From Actinoplanes regularis (GTDB taxonomy: Bacteria > Actinomycetota > Actinomycetes > Mycobacteriales > Micromonosporaceae): a DNA stretch of 64,000 nucleotides. Location of the stretch: contig NZ_FZNR01000016.1 of assembly GCF_900188005.1 (NCBI RefSeq), positions 1 to 64,000 on the forward strand. The letters run 5' to 3'. Under the pieces are notes generated by a model that saw only the letters and a list, made by a program, of their open reading frames with translations, made no database searches and had not been told where the DNA came from. The stretch's first letter is position 1; the number at the start of each line of letters is the position of its first letter. The position numbers were made by a program, and so were the translations under genes. Shown in pieces: positions 33,920-43,608 of the stretch.

Positions 33920-35989
33920 TCAGCGGCGCTTCTTGGGCAGGTCGTACTGGTCGGCCGCGCGGCAGTCGGCGGGCTTGCCGATCGCGGCCGGGCCGAGATC
34001 CTCCAGCGCCTGCCGGGCCCGCCACCGGCCGAGGTTCCAGGCGTACCAGGGGTCGGGCTCCTTGAGATCCTCGGCGATCCAGCTCAGCGTGCAGCGGCGG
34101 ACCGGATCGGGCAGCCGGGTCAGCGCCGGAGTCGCGTCGGCGGACAGGGCCCGCAGGTACCAGGCGTCGATCTTGCCGGTCTTCTCGTAGCGGACGGCGT
34201 TCCGGTCGGCCGCGTAGCCCTCGGGGCCCAGCACCGCGAGGCCGAGCAGCATGAGCACGGCGAGTCCGACGGTGGCCTGCGGGATCCACCGGCCCTGCCA
34301 GCGGATCCCCGCCGCCGCGATCAGCACGAAGACGACGCCGAGCAGCATCTCGAACGACATCACGAAGATGCGTTCGCCGGTGAAGCTGTAGACCCGCTGG
34401 TACTCCCACATGCGCGACAGCGCCGACGCCACGATGACGACGCTCAGCCCGCAGACCAGACCGAGCAGGACCCGCAACAGGACCCGCTCGAGCGGTTGAT
34501 CCCGTCGCGCCCAGCGGGCCAGGGCCGCGAGCACGGCCAGGGAGAGCAGCGTGACGGCGACCAACTGCCAGAAGCCGCTGCGGGCGTACTCCGCGTAGCC
34601 GAGCCCGGCGGTCTTCAACACGTGCCGTCGGCCACCGAACAGCACGGTGAACTGCACCGCCACGAACCCGGCGAAGAGCAGCACCAGCGCGGAGCAGGCC
34701 GGCGCCCACTCGACCAGGCCGAACCGGCCCTTACCCGGAGTGTCCAGGCTGGAGGTCGTGGGCGGCGCCGACAGCGTGTAGACGCCGGCCACCGCGATCA
34801 GGCCACCGAGCGTGGCCAGGAAGATCCAGCGGAACAGCGTTCCGCCGCTGAAGTCGAAGTCGGGCACGATCCGGTCGAGCAGCGTCGAGAACGCGACGTC
34901 GGCCGAGGTGAGCAGCGCGCCGAAGACGAGCAGGACCGCGACCGTGAGTCCGATCGAGAAGACGACCCGCCGGGCGATTCCCGGGTTGCGGCCGGGCTGC
35001 AGGTGGCTACGCACCCACGGCAGGCCGCGCAGCGCCGCTATCGGGACGGCCACCAGGCTGAACAGGATCGACCGGATCTGCCGGCCGCCCACGATGGCCA
35101 GTGCCGCGCAGCCGAGCGCGCCGAACACGCTGAAGGTCACCAGCCACCAGGCGTTGCGGAAGGCCGGCACCAGCAGCAGGGCGAGCGCCGCCACGGCCCA
35201 CCCGGAGCGGATCCACCGCTCGGAGTGCGACAGGTCCGCGGAGCGCCGGACCGCGTTCACGACGCCCGCGATCAGCGCCACCGCGGCGAGGAACCAGCCG
35301 ATGCCGGTCCGGTCCAGCGGGAGGAAGACGAGGAAGCCGAGCGCGCCGGCGAGCACGCCGGCCGGGACGGCCCGGCCTCCGGAACGCACCGGGCCGGGCC
35401 AGTGCTTCTCACGGAACCGCTGCCAGGACGACTCCCGCGGTTGGTACACGGGGAACGGCCGGACCGGCGGCTGAGGCACGCCCCACGGGTGGATCGGCGG
35501 TGCGGGAGGGATCGAGGTGTCCGGGGCGGGCCGTTTCGGCCCAGGCGTTCCGGCACCGACCCCCGCTTCGGCCGGGACGGAATCCTCGTCGTCCTCGTCC
35601 TCCTCGTCGCCGTCCTCGTCCTCTTCGTCCTCGTCCTCGTCCTCGTCCTCTTTCTCGTCCTCTTCGTCTTCGTCGTCCTCGTCCACGTCGGACTTGGCGG
35701 GGTCCGGGACGGCGGCTTCCGGACCGGCTTCCGGCGCGGACGCCTTTTCCTCGACGGAATCAGCGTCGGGCGCCTGCACCGGAACCATGGGAACGAACAG
35801 TGCGTAACCGCGCGTGCCGGCCGGGATCTGGACCGGGATCGCCCAGGCCGGCTTGTCGTCCGACCCCGGCCAGACCATCGACGGGATCGCGTCGGTCGGC
35901 GGCATGACCAGCAGTTGGGGCACCTGCCCGGGGGCCACGGGTGGTGCCGGGTCCGTGGGTTTTCGCTGCTCGGGTGGCGACTCGGCCAT
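33920..35989 (-). CDS. DUF4153/DUF4173-type polytopic membrane protein with acidic N-terminal tract
   Basis: A 689-residue protein. Residues 1-95 are Pro-rich and cytoplasmic; about residues 98-135 are an almost unbroken run of Asp and Glu; then a Pro-rich linker (about 140-185) leads to some twelve membrane helices in a DUF4153/DUF4173 domain (ALLTSADVAFSTLLDRIVPD, SFEMLLGVVFVLIAAAG, YAADRNAVRYEKTGKIDAWY). The C-terminal 100 residues are soluble. Function of the family is unknown. ATG 35989 follows GAGGAGGG, which decides the start against an ATG ten codons upstream. Confidence 0.82.
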   Translation of the reverse strand: MAESPPEQRKPTDPAPPVAPGQVPQLLVMPPTDAIPSMVWPGSDDKPAWAIPVQIPAGTRGYALFVPMVPVQAPDADSVEEKASAPEAGPEAAVPDPAKSDVDEDDEDEEDEKEDEDEDEDEEDEDGDEEDEDDEDSVPAEAGVGAGTPGPKRPAPDTSIPPAPPIHPWGVPQPPVRPFPVYQPRESSWQRFREKHWPGPVRSGGRAVPAGVLAGALGFLVFLPLDRTGIGWFLAAVALIAGVVNAVRRSADLSHSERWIRSGWAVAALALLLVPAFRNAWWLVTFSVFGALGCAALAIVGGRQIRSILFSLVAVPIAALRGLPWVRSHLQPGRNPGIARRVVFSIGLTVAVLLVFGALLTSADVAFSTLLDRIVPDFDFSGGTLFRWIFLATLGGLIAVAGVYTLSAPPTTSSLDTPGKGRFGLVEWAPACSALVLLFAGFVAVQFTVLFGGRRHVLKTAGLGYAEYARSGFWQLVAVTLLSLAVLAALARWARRDQPLERVLLRVLLGLVCGLSVVIVASALSRMWEYQRVYSFTGERIFVMSFEMLLGVVFVLIAAAGIRWQGRWIPQATVGLAVLMLLGLAVLGPEGYAADRNAVRYEKTGKIDAWYLRALSADATPALTRLPDPVRRCTLSWIAEDLKEPDPWYAWNLGRWRARQALEDLGPAAIGKPADCRAADQYDLPKKRR

Positions 35990-36108
35990 GAGCCCTCCTC
36001 GATTGATGGGTTCGCACACTGTAGGGCGTTCGCGGCCGTACGTCTACGTTGCGACGGTTCCGTACCGCCGTGACGACGGAGCGTGCAACTGATCGTTAGG
36101 CTTCGCTC

Positions 36109-38118
36109 GTGTTCAACGGGCTGGATGACCTCGACTGGGGATCGCTGGAGCACGCCTACGGCTCGGCGGAAGAGGTGCCGGAGTGGGTGCGCGGCCTGGT
36201 CGATCCCGATCCGGCGGTCCGTGAGGAGTCCCTCGACGCCATGTACGGCGCGGTCCACCACCAGGGCGACGTCTACGACTCCACGGTCGCCGCGGTGCCG
36301 TACCTGATCGAGGCTCTGACCCGGCCGGGCCTGCCCGGCCGGACGGGGATCGCGGAACTGCTCGCCAGCATCACCGACCTCAGCGAATGGCCGGACGAGG
36401 ACGATTTGGACGAGGACGACGCCGAGATGCGCCGGCAGGCCGCGCGGGCCGAAGCGCTCGCCGTGGCCGCCGCGCCGGCTCTGCTCCGTCTCCTCGACGA
36501 CCCCGACCCGGCGGTGCGGGCCGCGGTGCCGAAGCTGCTCGTCGCCGTGGCCACGGCGCTGCCCGATCTCGCCGGCCTGCTCCTCGGCCTGCTCGGCACC
36601 GAGGAGGACGCCGAGGTCCGAAGGGGACTGTTCGAAGCCGTGGGCAGTCTGGAACTGAACGACAACGCGATCGGCCACCTGCTCAGGCTCGCCCGGTCCG
36701 CGCCCGCGTCCACCGCGCTGGCCGCCCTGATCGCGGTGGCTCAGAGCGACCCGAGCCGGGTTCCGCTCGACGGTGTGCCGGAGCTCATCGACCGTGCGTA
36801 CGCCGAGGAGGGTCCCGTCGCCGAACCGGCCGACCTCCAGACGGACCCCCTGATCGGCCCGATCCGGGTACTGGGGGACGAGATGACGCAGGGGCGCCGG
36901 GCGCCGCACTGCATGCACCTGATCGGGGAACTGACCGATTCGCTCGGCCCGCGCGTGGCGGAGCGGATCGCGATCGTCACCCCACTGCTCGCCTCACCCC
37001 ACGATGATCTCGCCGGTGACGCACTGTCCGCCGCGAACAGGCTGGTCGAGAGTCGGCGTGGCGACTACCACGAGGTGGTGATCCGGATCGCCGGGCTGCT
37101 CGACCGGTCACAGCAGCTGGCCGAAAGCGCCGCGAGGATGCTGAAGTGGTGGGGCCCGATCGCCGCACCGGCTGCGGAGACGGTCGCCGGACGTCTGGCC
37201 GCCATCGACGCCCGGCCCTGGCGGCACGGACGGCCGGAGTGGACCGATCGGTACTCGTCGCAGGATCTGCCACGGCTACATCCGTACGTCGAGGTCCTCG
37301 CCGGGCTCGGCGACGAACGGGCCCTACCGCTGCTGCTGACCGCGCTGCGGCTCCCGCAACGCCCGGAGAACACGGGGTACAGCCTCGCCCGGTACACCGG
37401 GTACGCCGACCGGATCACCGCCGAGATCGTGCCCCGTATTCCAGTCCTCGCAGCCGGCGACCGGGCGCCCACCGAGTGGTACGCGTTCCAGTTCGCGTTG
37501 CGGGCCTTCGGTCCGGCCGCGGCCCCGGCCGTGCCCCGGCTGCTCGCCTCGCCGCTGCGGGACTGGAACGCGGCCACACTCGGCCGGATCGGCCCGGCGG
37601 CGCAGGACGCGCTGCCCGCCCTCCGGGCGGCCGCGGCCAGCGACGATCCGGGGCTCGCCGTCGCGGCGGCCGGAGCACTGTGGCGGATCGACCGGTCACC
37701 GGAGGTCTTGGCGCTGCTGACCGCTCGTCTGGACGGTCTGGCCGCCACGGCGGCGCTCGAGGAGATCGCCGCGATGGGCTCCGCCGCAGCCTCGGCCGCA
37801 CCGCTGGTGGCGAAGTACCTCGACGCTCCGCCGGAGCCGGACTGGTGGACAGCCACGCGTGCCGCTCTCACGCTGTGGCGCCTCACCGGGGACGCCGAAC
37901 GGGTGGCGCCGGTCCTGGCCGCCGCTTGGCACGGGAACCCGTATACCCGGCTGGAGATCGCCGAGACGGCCACCGGTTCGCTGGCGACCGCGCTGCAGCC
38001 GCTGCTCCGTGCCGAGATCGAGGCGAGTGAGAGGTTCAACGTCTCCCCCGACTCGTCGTCGGACGACCAGGTCGCCGACGACGAGCGCCTGCTGGAGCTG
38101 TGCCGGGCCGCCACCTGA
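36109..38118 (+). CDS. HEAT-repeat protein
   Basis: A 669-residue protein built from alpha-helical HEAT-like repeats, seen in DPAVREESLDAMYGAVHHQG, DPDPAVRAAVPKLLVAVATA, SDDPGLAVAAAGALWRIDRS and DGLAATAALEEIAAMG. No signal peptide or membrane helices, so a cytoplasmic scaffold or binding protein is likely. The GTG start has only a weak AGG before it. Large HEAT proteins with a HQGDVYDSTVAAVPYLIEAL-type start are common in Streptomyces relatives and have no agreed function. It is divergent from the DUF4153-type gene. Confidence 0.8.
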   Translation: MFNGLDDLDWGSLEHAYGSAEEVPEWVRGLVDPDPAVREESLDAMYGAVHHQGDVYDSTVAAVPYLIEALTRPGLPGRTGIAELLASITDLSEWPDEDDLDEDDAEMRRQAARAEALAVAAAPALLRLLDDPDPAVRAAVPKLLVAVATALPDLAGLLLGLLGTEEDAEVRRGLFEAVGSLELNDNAIGHLLRLARSAPASTALAALIAVAQSDPSRVPLDGVPELIDRAYAEEGPVAEPADLQTDPLIGPIRVLGDEMTQGRRAPHCMHLIGELTDSLGPRVAERIAIVTPLLASPHDDLAGDALSAANRLVESRRGDYHEVVIRIAGLLDRSQQLAESAARMLKWWGPIAAPAAETVAGRLAAIDARPWRHGRPEWTDRYSSQDLPRLHPYVEVLAGLGDERALPLLLTALRLPQRPENTGYSLARYTGYADRITAEIVPRIPVLAAGDRAPTEWYAFQFALRAFGPAAAPAVPRLLASPLRDWNAATLGRIGPAAQDALPALRAAAASDDPGLAVAAAGALWRIDRSPEVLALLTARLDGLAATAALEEIAAMGSAAASAAPLVAKYLDAPPEPDWWTATRAALTLWRLTGDAERVAPVLAAAWHGNPYTRLEIAETATGSLATALQPLLRAEIEASERFNVSPDSSSDDQVADDERLLELCRAAT

Positions 38119-38204
38119 CGTCGGCAGGACACGCCGGCCCCGGGCTGGTGCGCACGGCCGCCACAACAGCCTCGGGCTGCCCCGGGCCCGGCCTGGCACG
38201 GATG

Positions 38205-40928
38205 TCACGGGGTGCCGTTCTCCGCCGACGCGGCACCGCTCGCGGAACTCACCGGGCTGGACGGCGACGCCGAGGCCGACGGTGACGCGGAGAGCGACGG
38301 TGACGGGGAGGACGACGGCGCCGATGACGGCGCGGTCGTCGGGGCGGTGGTTTCGGGCTCCGGGCCGGGCAGCGGCTCGGCGATCACCGTCGTCTCGGGC
38401 TGGTCGAAGGTCCACCCGTCGGCGAGCAGCCCCGGGATGAGCTTGCGCAGGGCTTCGATGGTCTGCGTCCGGTCGCCGCCGCCGTCGTGGACGAGGACGA
38501 CCGCCCGCGGCGTCAACTGCTGCCGGATCCGCGACACGATGGTGTCGGCGCCGGGCAGCAGCCAGTCGTCCGGGTCGACGACCCAGCCCAGCGGGGTGTG
38601 CCCGGCTTTCGCGCCCGCCCTCGCCGAGGGGCCGAAGTCGCCGTACGGCGCGCGGTAGTAGGTGACCGTCGCACCGGGCACGGCCTCGGCGATGGCCGCG
38701 TCGGCCGCCTCGATGTCCGCACGACTGGTCGCCTCCGGCACGATGCCGAGGTCGTCGTGGTGCATCGAGTGGTTGCACAGCAGGTGACCCTCGGCGACGA
38801 TGCGCCGCATGATCTGCGGGTACCAGCCGGCGTTCTCGCCGACCACGCAGAAGGTGGCCTTGATGTGGTACTTGGCGAGCAGGTCCAGGACCGCGGGGGT
38901 GTATTCGGACGGACCGTCGTCGAAGGTCAGCGCGAGCCGCTTGCCGGTGTGCTCGGTGTGCACCACGGGTTCGTAACCGGTCGGGGCGGCGTGCCGGTCG
39001 GCGACCGTGTCCGGGCTCTCGGTGTCGTGGCCGGTCTTTCCGGCGTCGCCCGCGTCGGCGCGTCCGACGTGGGCCGGTGCGGGCAGCGGCGTGACGGGCC
39101 GTCCCAGCAGCGCCGACCGGGTGAAGTCGCGCCAGATCCGGGCCGGGATCGTCTCACCCTCGACGGGTTTGCCGGCCGCGTCGCGCAGCGGCCCGGGGGT
39201 CGCCTTGCCCAGCCAGACGACGGTGGCCAGTTCGGGCGTGTAGCCGGCCATCCAGGCGTCCTGGTTGTCGGCGGTGTCGCGCCACTGCTGGCTGCCCGTC
39301 TTGGCGGCCGCCGGGCGGCCCGGGGTGAAGCCGTTCTCGTTCACCACGGCGCGCAGCACCGTGGAGACGTCGGCGGCGATCTGTGGGGTCAGCGCGACCG
39401 TGCCACTGTCCGGTTCGGAATATCCGGATCCGTCCGCCCCGGCCACCGACTGGACGAAGTGGCGCTGGTGGCGTACGCCGTTACCGGCCAAGGTCGCGTA
39501 CACGGTGGCCAGGTCGCCCGGGACGACCGGGTAACGGCCCATCGCGATGTCGCCACGGGTGTGGCCCGGTGTCGGCTCGCCCTTGAGGTCGACGAGGGAC
39601 TTGTGCCCGTCGTACTTCTCCGGGACGCCCAGGCGTACGGCCATCTCCCGCACCCGCTCCGGGCCGAGCTGCGCGGTCACCGCGTAGAACGGGGTGTTCA
39701 GCGAGTCGACCATGGCGTGCTGCAACGTACAGTCGGCGCACTGCAGGTCGTCGGGGTTGCGCAGCGGCACACCGCGGTCCGGGAACAGCCGCGGGGAACT
39801 GCCGTCCCAGCGGGACCGGTAGGCGATGCCGTCGCGCAGCGCGGCGGCGAGCACGATCGGCTTGAACGTCGAGGCGGCCGGGTGGGCGGCCGTCGCGTCG
39901 TCGAAGTAGCCGCTGCCGTGGTCGCCCCCGTAGTAGGCGCGCACGCCGCCGGTCGCCGGGTCGACCGAGACCAGGGCCGCCCGCAGGGCGGCCGGCTGGC
40001 CGTGCAGCTGTGCCGCCACGGTGTTCATCGCGGCCTGCTGCGCCGCCGAATCGAGGGTGGTGACCACCTTCAGGCCCTGGGTGTGCAGCTCCTGGGAGGT
40101 GATGCCGTGTCCGGACAGCTCCCGCTCGACCTGGTCGACGACGAGGCCGAGCGGTCCGCCGATCGCCGAGCCGGCCGGTCGCACAGGCGGGTACCGCAGG
40201 GCCGGGTCCACCCAGCCGTTGGCGCGGCCGGCCGCCACGACCCAGTCCCAGCGCTGCCGGGCGGCAGTGGCGTCGTGGCCCGGGTCGAAGCCCCACGGAT
40301 CCTTGATCACGGCGGCGAGCACGGCACTCTGGGCGAAGTCCAGCCGGTCCGGCGTGATGCCGAAGTAGGCGTTCGCCGCGGCGGCGATCCCGTACGCGCC
40401 ACGACCGTAATAGATCGTGTTGAGGTACCGCTCGAGGATGTCGTCCTTGCTGTACTGACGCTCCAGGTTGACCGCGAGGGCGAGTTCCCGCACCTTGCGG
40501 TCGACGGTGACCCGCTGGCTGAGGAAGGCGTTGCGGGCGTACTGCTGGGTGATCGTGGAGGCACCCTGGCGCCCGCCGCGCGCGTCGGCCACCATCGCCC
40601 GGGCCACGCCGCGCAGCGACACCCCGGCATGGTCGTAGTAGTCGCGGTCCTCGGCGAGCAGCACGGCCCGGCGCAGCGCCGGCGAGATCGCGGAGAGCGG
40701 CACGTCATTGTGGTCGGTGGCGCCGACCCGGGCCAGGATGGTCCGGCCGTCCCGGTAGTACAGCACCGACGCCTGCGGTTGCGGCATCGCGCCGGGCACC
40801 GGCACGGATTCGACGTACGCCTCGGCCGCGCCGATCCCGGCGCAGGACCAGAACGTCAGCACGGCGGCGGAGGTGGCCACCAACCGGCGCCAGCTGACGG
40901 TTCGCTTCTCGGTGGATTCCTGGGGCAC
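38205..40928 (-). CDS. Class A penicillin-binding protein fused to a NodB polysaccharide deacetylase
   Basis: A 907-residue three-enzyme protein. After an N-terminal helix (about 14-36) comes a GT51 glycosyltransferase with Glu93 in LLAEDRDYYDHAGVSL and QGASTITQQYARN. A transpeptidase follows with SxxK at Ser353-Lys356 (ASTFKP), SLN at 409-411 and KTGS at 543-546. A linker (about 612-660) leads to a NodB domain: LALTFDDGPS (Asp670/671), His720 and His724 in NHSMHHDD, YRAPYGDF and VLVHDGGGDR. The tail is Ser/Pro/Thr-rich. It would polymerise and crosslink peptidoglycan and deacetylate a nearby glycan, outside the membrane. GTG at 40928. Confidence 0.93.
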   Translation of the reverse strand: MPQESTEKRTVSWRRLVATSAAVLTFWSCAGIGAAEAYVESVPVPGAMPQPQASVLYYRDGRTILARVGATDHNDVPLSAISPALRRAVLLAEDRDYYDHAGVSLRGVARAMVADARGGRQGASTITQQYARNAFLSQRVTVDRKVRELALAVNLERQYSKDDILERYLNTIYYGRGAYGIAAAANAYFGITPDRLDFAQSAVLAAVIKDPWGFDPGHDATAARQRWDWVVAAGRANGWVDPALRYPPVRPAGSAIGGPLGLVVDQVERELSGHGITSQELHTQGLKVVTTLDSAAQQAAMNTVAAQLHGQPAALRAALVSVDPATGGVRAYYGGDHGSGYFDDATAAHPAASTFKPIVLAAALRDGIAYRSRWDGSSPRLFPDRGVPLRNPDDLQCADCTLQHAMVDSLNTPFYAVTAQLGPERVREMAVRLGVPEKYDGHKSLVDLKGEPTPGHTRGDIAMGRYPVVPGDLATVYATLAGNGVRHQRHFVQSVAGADGSGYSEPDSGTVALTPQIAADVSTVLRAVVNENGFTPGRPAAAKTGSQQWRDTADNQDAWMAGYTPELATVVWLGKATPGPLRDAAGKPVEGETIPARIWRDFTRSALLGRPVTPLPAPAHVGRADAGDAGKTGHDTESPDTVADRHAAPTGYEPVVHTEHTGKRLALTFDDGPSEYTPAVLDLLAKYHIKATFCVVGENAGWYPQIMRRIVAEGHLLCNHSMHHDDLGIVPEATSRADIEAADAAIAEAVPGATVTYYRAPYGDFGPSARAGAKAGHTPLGWVVDPDDWLLPGADTIVSRIRQQLTPRAVVLVHDGGGDRTQTIEALRKLIPGLLADGWTFDQPETTVIAEPLPGPEPETTAPTTAPSSAPSSSPSPSLSASPSASASPSSPVSSASGAASAENGTP

Positions 40929-41229
40929 GCCACCTAGACGGGGCCCGGGCGGTCAAACGTTGATCATAATCTTGGGTGACCGCGCGATCACTCCGGTTTC
41001 CGGCCTGTTGACCTGCGGTTTCGCTGATGTTGCACGCACACGCCGTGAGATACGTCGCAAAATCTCGACCATCCTCGATGCCCCGCGGGCGGATCGGGCA
41101 CGGAAAACCTGGACATCCAACCTTGCCGATGGCTTCGGACCTCGCTATGTTAATGAAAAATCACATACTGAAGAACCTGGAAACCAGCCTGTATCAGTGA
41201 TGTCTTGCCGCTCGGGAAGAGGTAAGCGA
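40929..41229. other. Divergent control region of the PBP-deacetylase and lcp genes
   Basis: About 300 bases between divergent genes. Apart from the lcp promoter at 41123-41151 I see no clear operator or gene. The first 60 bases are lower in GC and probably hold the promoter for the penicillin-binding protein gene. Confidence 0.4.
41123..41151 (+). promoter_or_regulatory. Promoter of the rubber oxygenase gene
   Basis: TTGCCG (41123-41128), a 17-base spacer and TATGTT (41146-41151) give a good housekeeping-type promoter. The ATG at 41230 lies about 70 bases beyond the expected start point. Confidence 0.55.
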
Positions 41230-42438
41230 ATGCAAAATCTCAGCAGAAGGCGCGTCCTGACCCTCGGTGCCGCACTGGGCCTGGTGGGCGTGGCTGACCC
41301 GGGCAAGGCGTGGGCGTGGTCGTCCGCCGACTCGATCGCCGCGACCGACACGGTCACCGACCCCTGGAGCGTCTGGGACGACGCCACCGACCCGCTCGTC
41401 GCCTCGCTCCTGGAGAACGGGCAGATCCCGGCCGTCAACACCGCGTTCGAGTCGTGGGTGAACAACGGCGACCCGCTGCCCGCCGGCCTGCCCGCGAACC
41501 TCGTCAGCTACCTCCAGCAGGTCAACACCCTGCCGTCCTGGGCCGACCGGACCAAGCTGGCCCGGGCCGCCCAGTTCAACAAGCGCATGAGCATGTACCT
41601 GTTCCTGCTCTACGGCCTGGGCAGCGGAATCATGAGCACGGTGATCCCGCGCGAGGCCCGCAACGTCTACTACTCCGCGGGCGGCGCCGACATGCAGTCC
41701 CGCGCGGCCAAGACCTTCACCTACGGCTACGACCTGAGCGCGCTCGACGCCTTCCAGCCCACCGGCCACTTCGTGGTCACCTCGAACAAGACCCGCTTGA
41801 CCCACGCCGCCGTGCGACACCTGCTGCCGCGGTCACCGGCGTGGCGGGCGGTCACCGACGACCAGGACTTCATCCCGATCAGCAACGGCGACATCCTGAT
41901 CACCTTCCACAGCCTCGGCACGTACGTGTACGGGAAGCTCAAGTCCTGGGGCATCCGGATGTCGGCCGCGGAGGAGGACGCCTACCTGCACCAGTGGCAG
42001 GTAGCGCTGCACCTGCTCGGCGTGCGGGACGACTTCATCCCGGCGAGCTGGGCCGCCGCGAAACAGCAGTCGGCCTACGCGCTGACGCCGTTGCTCGCCC
42101 CGACCCCCGAGGGCATCGACCTCGCCGACGTCCTGCTCGGGCTGGTCTCGCAGGTCGATCTGGGTGTCACCCAGGGATTCCAGCGCGAGTTCGCGCGCTA
42201 CGTGCTCAGCGACAAGATCGGCGACTGGCTCCGGCTCCCCCGGGACCTCGTGTCCCGCGGTCTGATCGAGGTCGGCTGGCCGGCGTACGTCGCGTTCCGC
42301 GAGGGGCTCTCGCCGATCATGCCGACCGGGTTCTCCATGTTCGACCAGTTCGTCCGGGGCCTGGCGATGCTGTTCCTCAACAACGGCACCTCGACGAGCT
42401 ACACCCCGATCACCATCCCGACCGGCAACCGGCCCTGA
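41230..42438 (+). CDS. lcp: Latex clearing protein, Lcp-type rubber oxygenase (DUF2236)
   Basis: A 402-residue secreted heme enzyme that cleaves cis-1,4-polyisoprene. A Tat signal is present (NLSRRRVLTLGAALGL, cleavage near AWA). Relative to LcpK30 the functional residues line up by exact spacing: RAAKT (R164, K167, T168), then THAAVRHLLP supplying H198, 31 residues after that Lys, with R195 and R202 also present. Length equals that of Streptomyces Lcp. The TetR-type regulator downstream is convergent. Lcp genes are known from Actinoplanes, which supports the taxonomic guess. Confidence 0.93.
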   Translation: MQNLSRRRVLTLGAALGLVGVADPGKAWAWSSADSIAATDTVTDPWSVWDDATDPLVASLLENGQIPAVNTAFESWVNNGDPLPAGLPANLVSYLQQVNTLPSWADRTKLARAAQFNKRMSMYLFLLYGLGSGIMSTVIPREARNVYYSAGGADMQSRAAKTFTYGYDLSALDAFQPTGHFVVTSNKTRLTHAAVRHLLPRSPAWRAVTDDQDFIPISNGDILITFHSLGTYVYGKLKSWGIRMSAAEEDAYLHQWQVALHLLGVRDDFIPASWAAAKQQSAYALTPLLAPTPEGIDLADVLLGLVSQVDLGVTQGFQREFARYVLSDKIGDWLRLPRDLVSRGLIEVGWPAYVAFREGLSPIMPTGFSMFDQFVRGLAMLFLNNGTSTSYTPITIPTGNRP

Positions 42439-42444
42439 TCCTTC

Positions 42445-43608
42445 TCAGCTCATCAAGGCGCCGCTCACCAGCGCCGTCACGGCCTCCCGATGGCCGGGAA
42501 CGTCCTGCCAGCGCAGCGCGCGCCCGGCCTCGACCACCACCCCGAACCCCGCGTGCACCAGCAGCCGGGCCGCTCGCGGGTCGAGCTCCGGACGGGCTGC
42601 CCGCAACTGCTGCTCCCAGACCGCGATGTGCTCGCGCTGCGCGACGATCAGCGGCCGCTGCAGATGTGCCGGCAGCCCGGCGAGCTCGGCCTCCGCGACG
42701 CTGGTGAGCGCGTTGTGCTCGAAGCTGTAGGCGACGTACGCCGCGGTCAGCGCGACCACTGCCTGACGCGGATCGGTCGCTCGCTCCAGGCTCCGCTCCA
42801 CCGCCTGGGCCAGCAGCCCCGCCGCCTGCAGGCACGCCGCCACCAGGATGTCGACCTTGCCGGGATAGTGCCGGTAGATCGCCGACGGGGCGAGCCCCAC
42901 CGCCTGGGCGATCTGCCCGTTGGTGACGGTGGCGAACCCGTCCCGCGCGAAGAGCGGAACGGCCGCCGCCAGGATCTCCGCGCGCCGGGTGCGCGGGACC
43001 GGCTGGGCGGGCAGCTCGACCAGGTCCGCACTCCCCGCGGCGGCCGCCGGATCGGTGGCGGCCACCCGCAGCGCGGAGCCCAGCAGCAGCTCCTCGAGCC
43101 GGCGCGGCGCGATCGAGGTGTGGTGCATCGTGACGGACCCGATCGCACCGAGGGCCGCCACCGCCCGCAGACGCCCCTCCGGCAGCGGGTGCTCACGGCG
43201 CACCGCCTCGGCCACCCGCTCCACGACCTGCGCGAACTTCGCCCGGAGCAGCCGGCGGTCGGTGCTCTCCAGGTAGCGGGCCTCCCATCGGTACAGACCG
43301 CCCGACGCGCGGTGGGCGATCGTGACCCGGGTGAGGGCGGCGAGCATCTCCGCCAGATCCGCCTCGGGCGGCGCCTCGTCGAGCACCCCGACGAGCCGGT
43401 CCACCATGACATTCGCACACTCGGCGAAGAGCGCGTACTTGTTCGGGAAGTGCCGGTACAGCGCCGCCGCGCTGATGCCCACGCCGGCGGCGATCTCCTC
43501 CATGGAGGCCGCGTGGTAGCCACGCCCGCTGAACACCTGGCCGGCCGCCTCGACGATGAGCTGCTTGCGGTTGCGCGGCCGGGTCGCCGCCGTCGGCCCG
43601 GCGGTCAC
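42445..43608 (-). CDS. Tandem TetR-family regulator (two DNA-binding domains)
   Basis: A 387-residue protein made of two complete TetR units. The first HTH is in MEEIAAGVGISAAALYRHF, the second in NGQIAQAVGLAPSAIYRHYP about 190 residues later; each is followed by an all-helical ligand and dimerisation part. Double-TetR proteins are uncommon; in actinobacteria several control lipid or steroid genes. It converges on lcp with six bases between stops, and LcpR-type repressors of lcp are TetR proteins, so control of lcp is plausible. GTG 43608 is preferred over a TTG at 43659. Confidence 0.85.
   Translation of the reverse strand: MTAGPTAATRPRNRKQLIVEAAGQVFSGRGYHAASMEEIAAGVGISAAALYRHFPNKYALFAECANVMVDRLVGVLDEAPPEADLAEMLAALTRVTIAHRASGGLYRWEARYLESTDRRLLRAKFAQVVERVAEAVRREHPLPEGRLRAVAALGAIGSVTMHHTSIAPRRLEELLLGSALRVAATDPAAAAGSADLVELPAQPVPRTRRAEILAAAVPLFARDGFATVTNGQIAQAVGLAPSAIYRHYPGKVDILVAACLQAAGLLAQAVERSLERATDPRQAVVALTAAYVAYSFEHNALTSVAEAELAGLPAHLQRPLIVAQREHIAVWEQQLRAARPELDPRAARLLVHAGFGVVVEAGRALRWQDVPGHREAVTALVSGALMS

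Noticed and set aside
35500-35907. Arg/Pro- and Ser-rich frames antisense to the acidic tract
   Set aside because: They arise from the GAC/GAG repeat read in other frames and have no start signals.
38487-40937. An 816-codon open frame antisense to the PBP-deacetylase gene
   Set aside because: Length alone is impressive, but the translation is shadow-like (Val/Gly/Arg-rich) and contains none of the signals of a gene.
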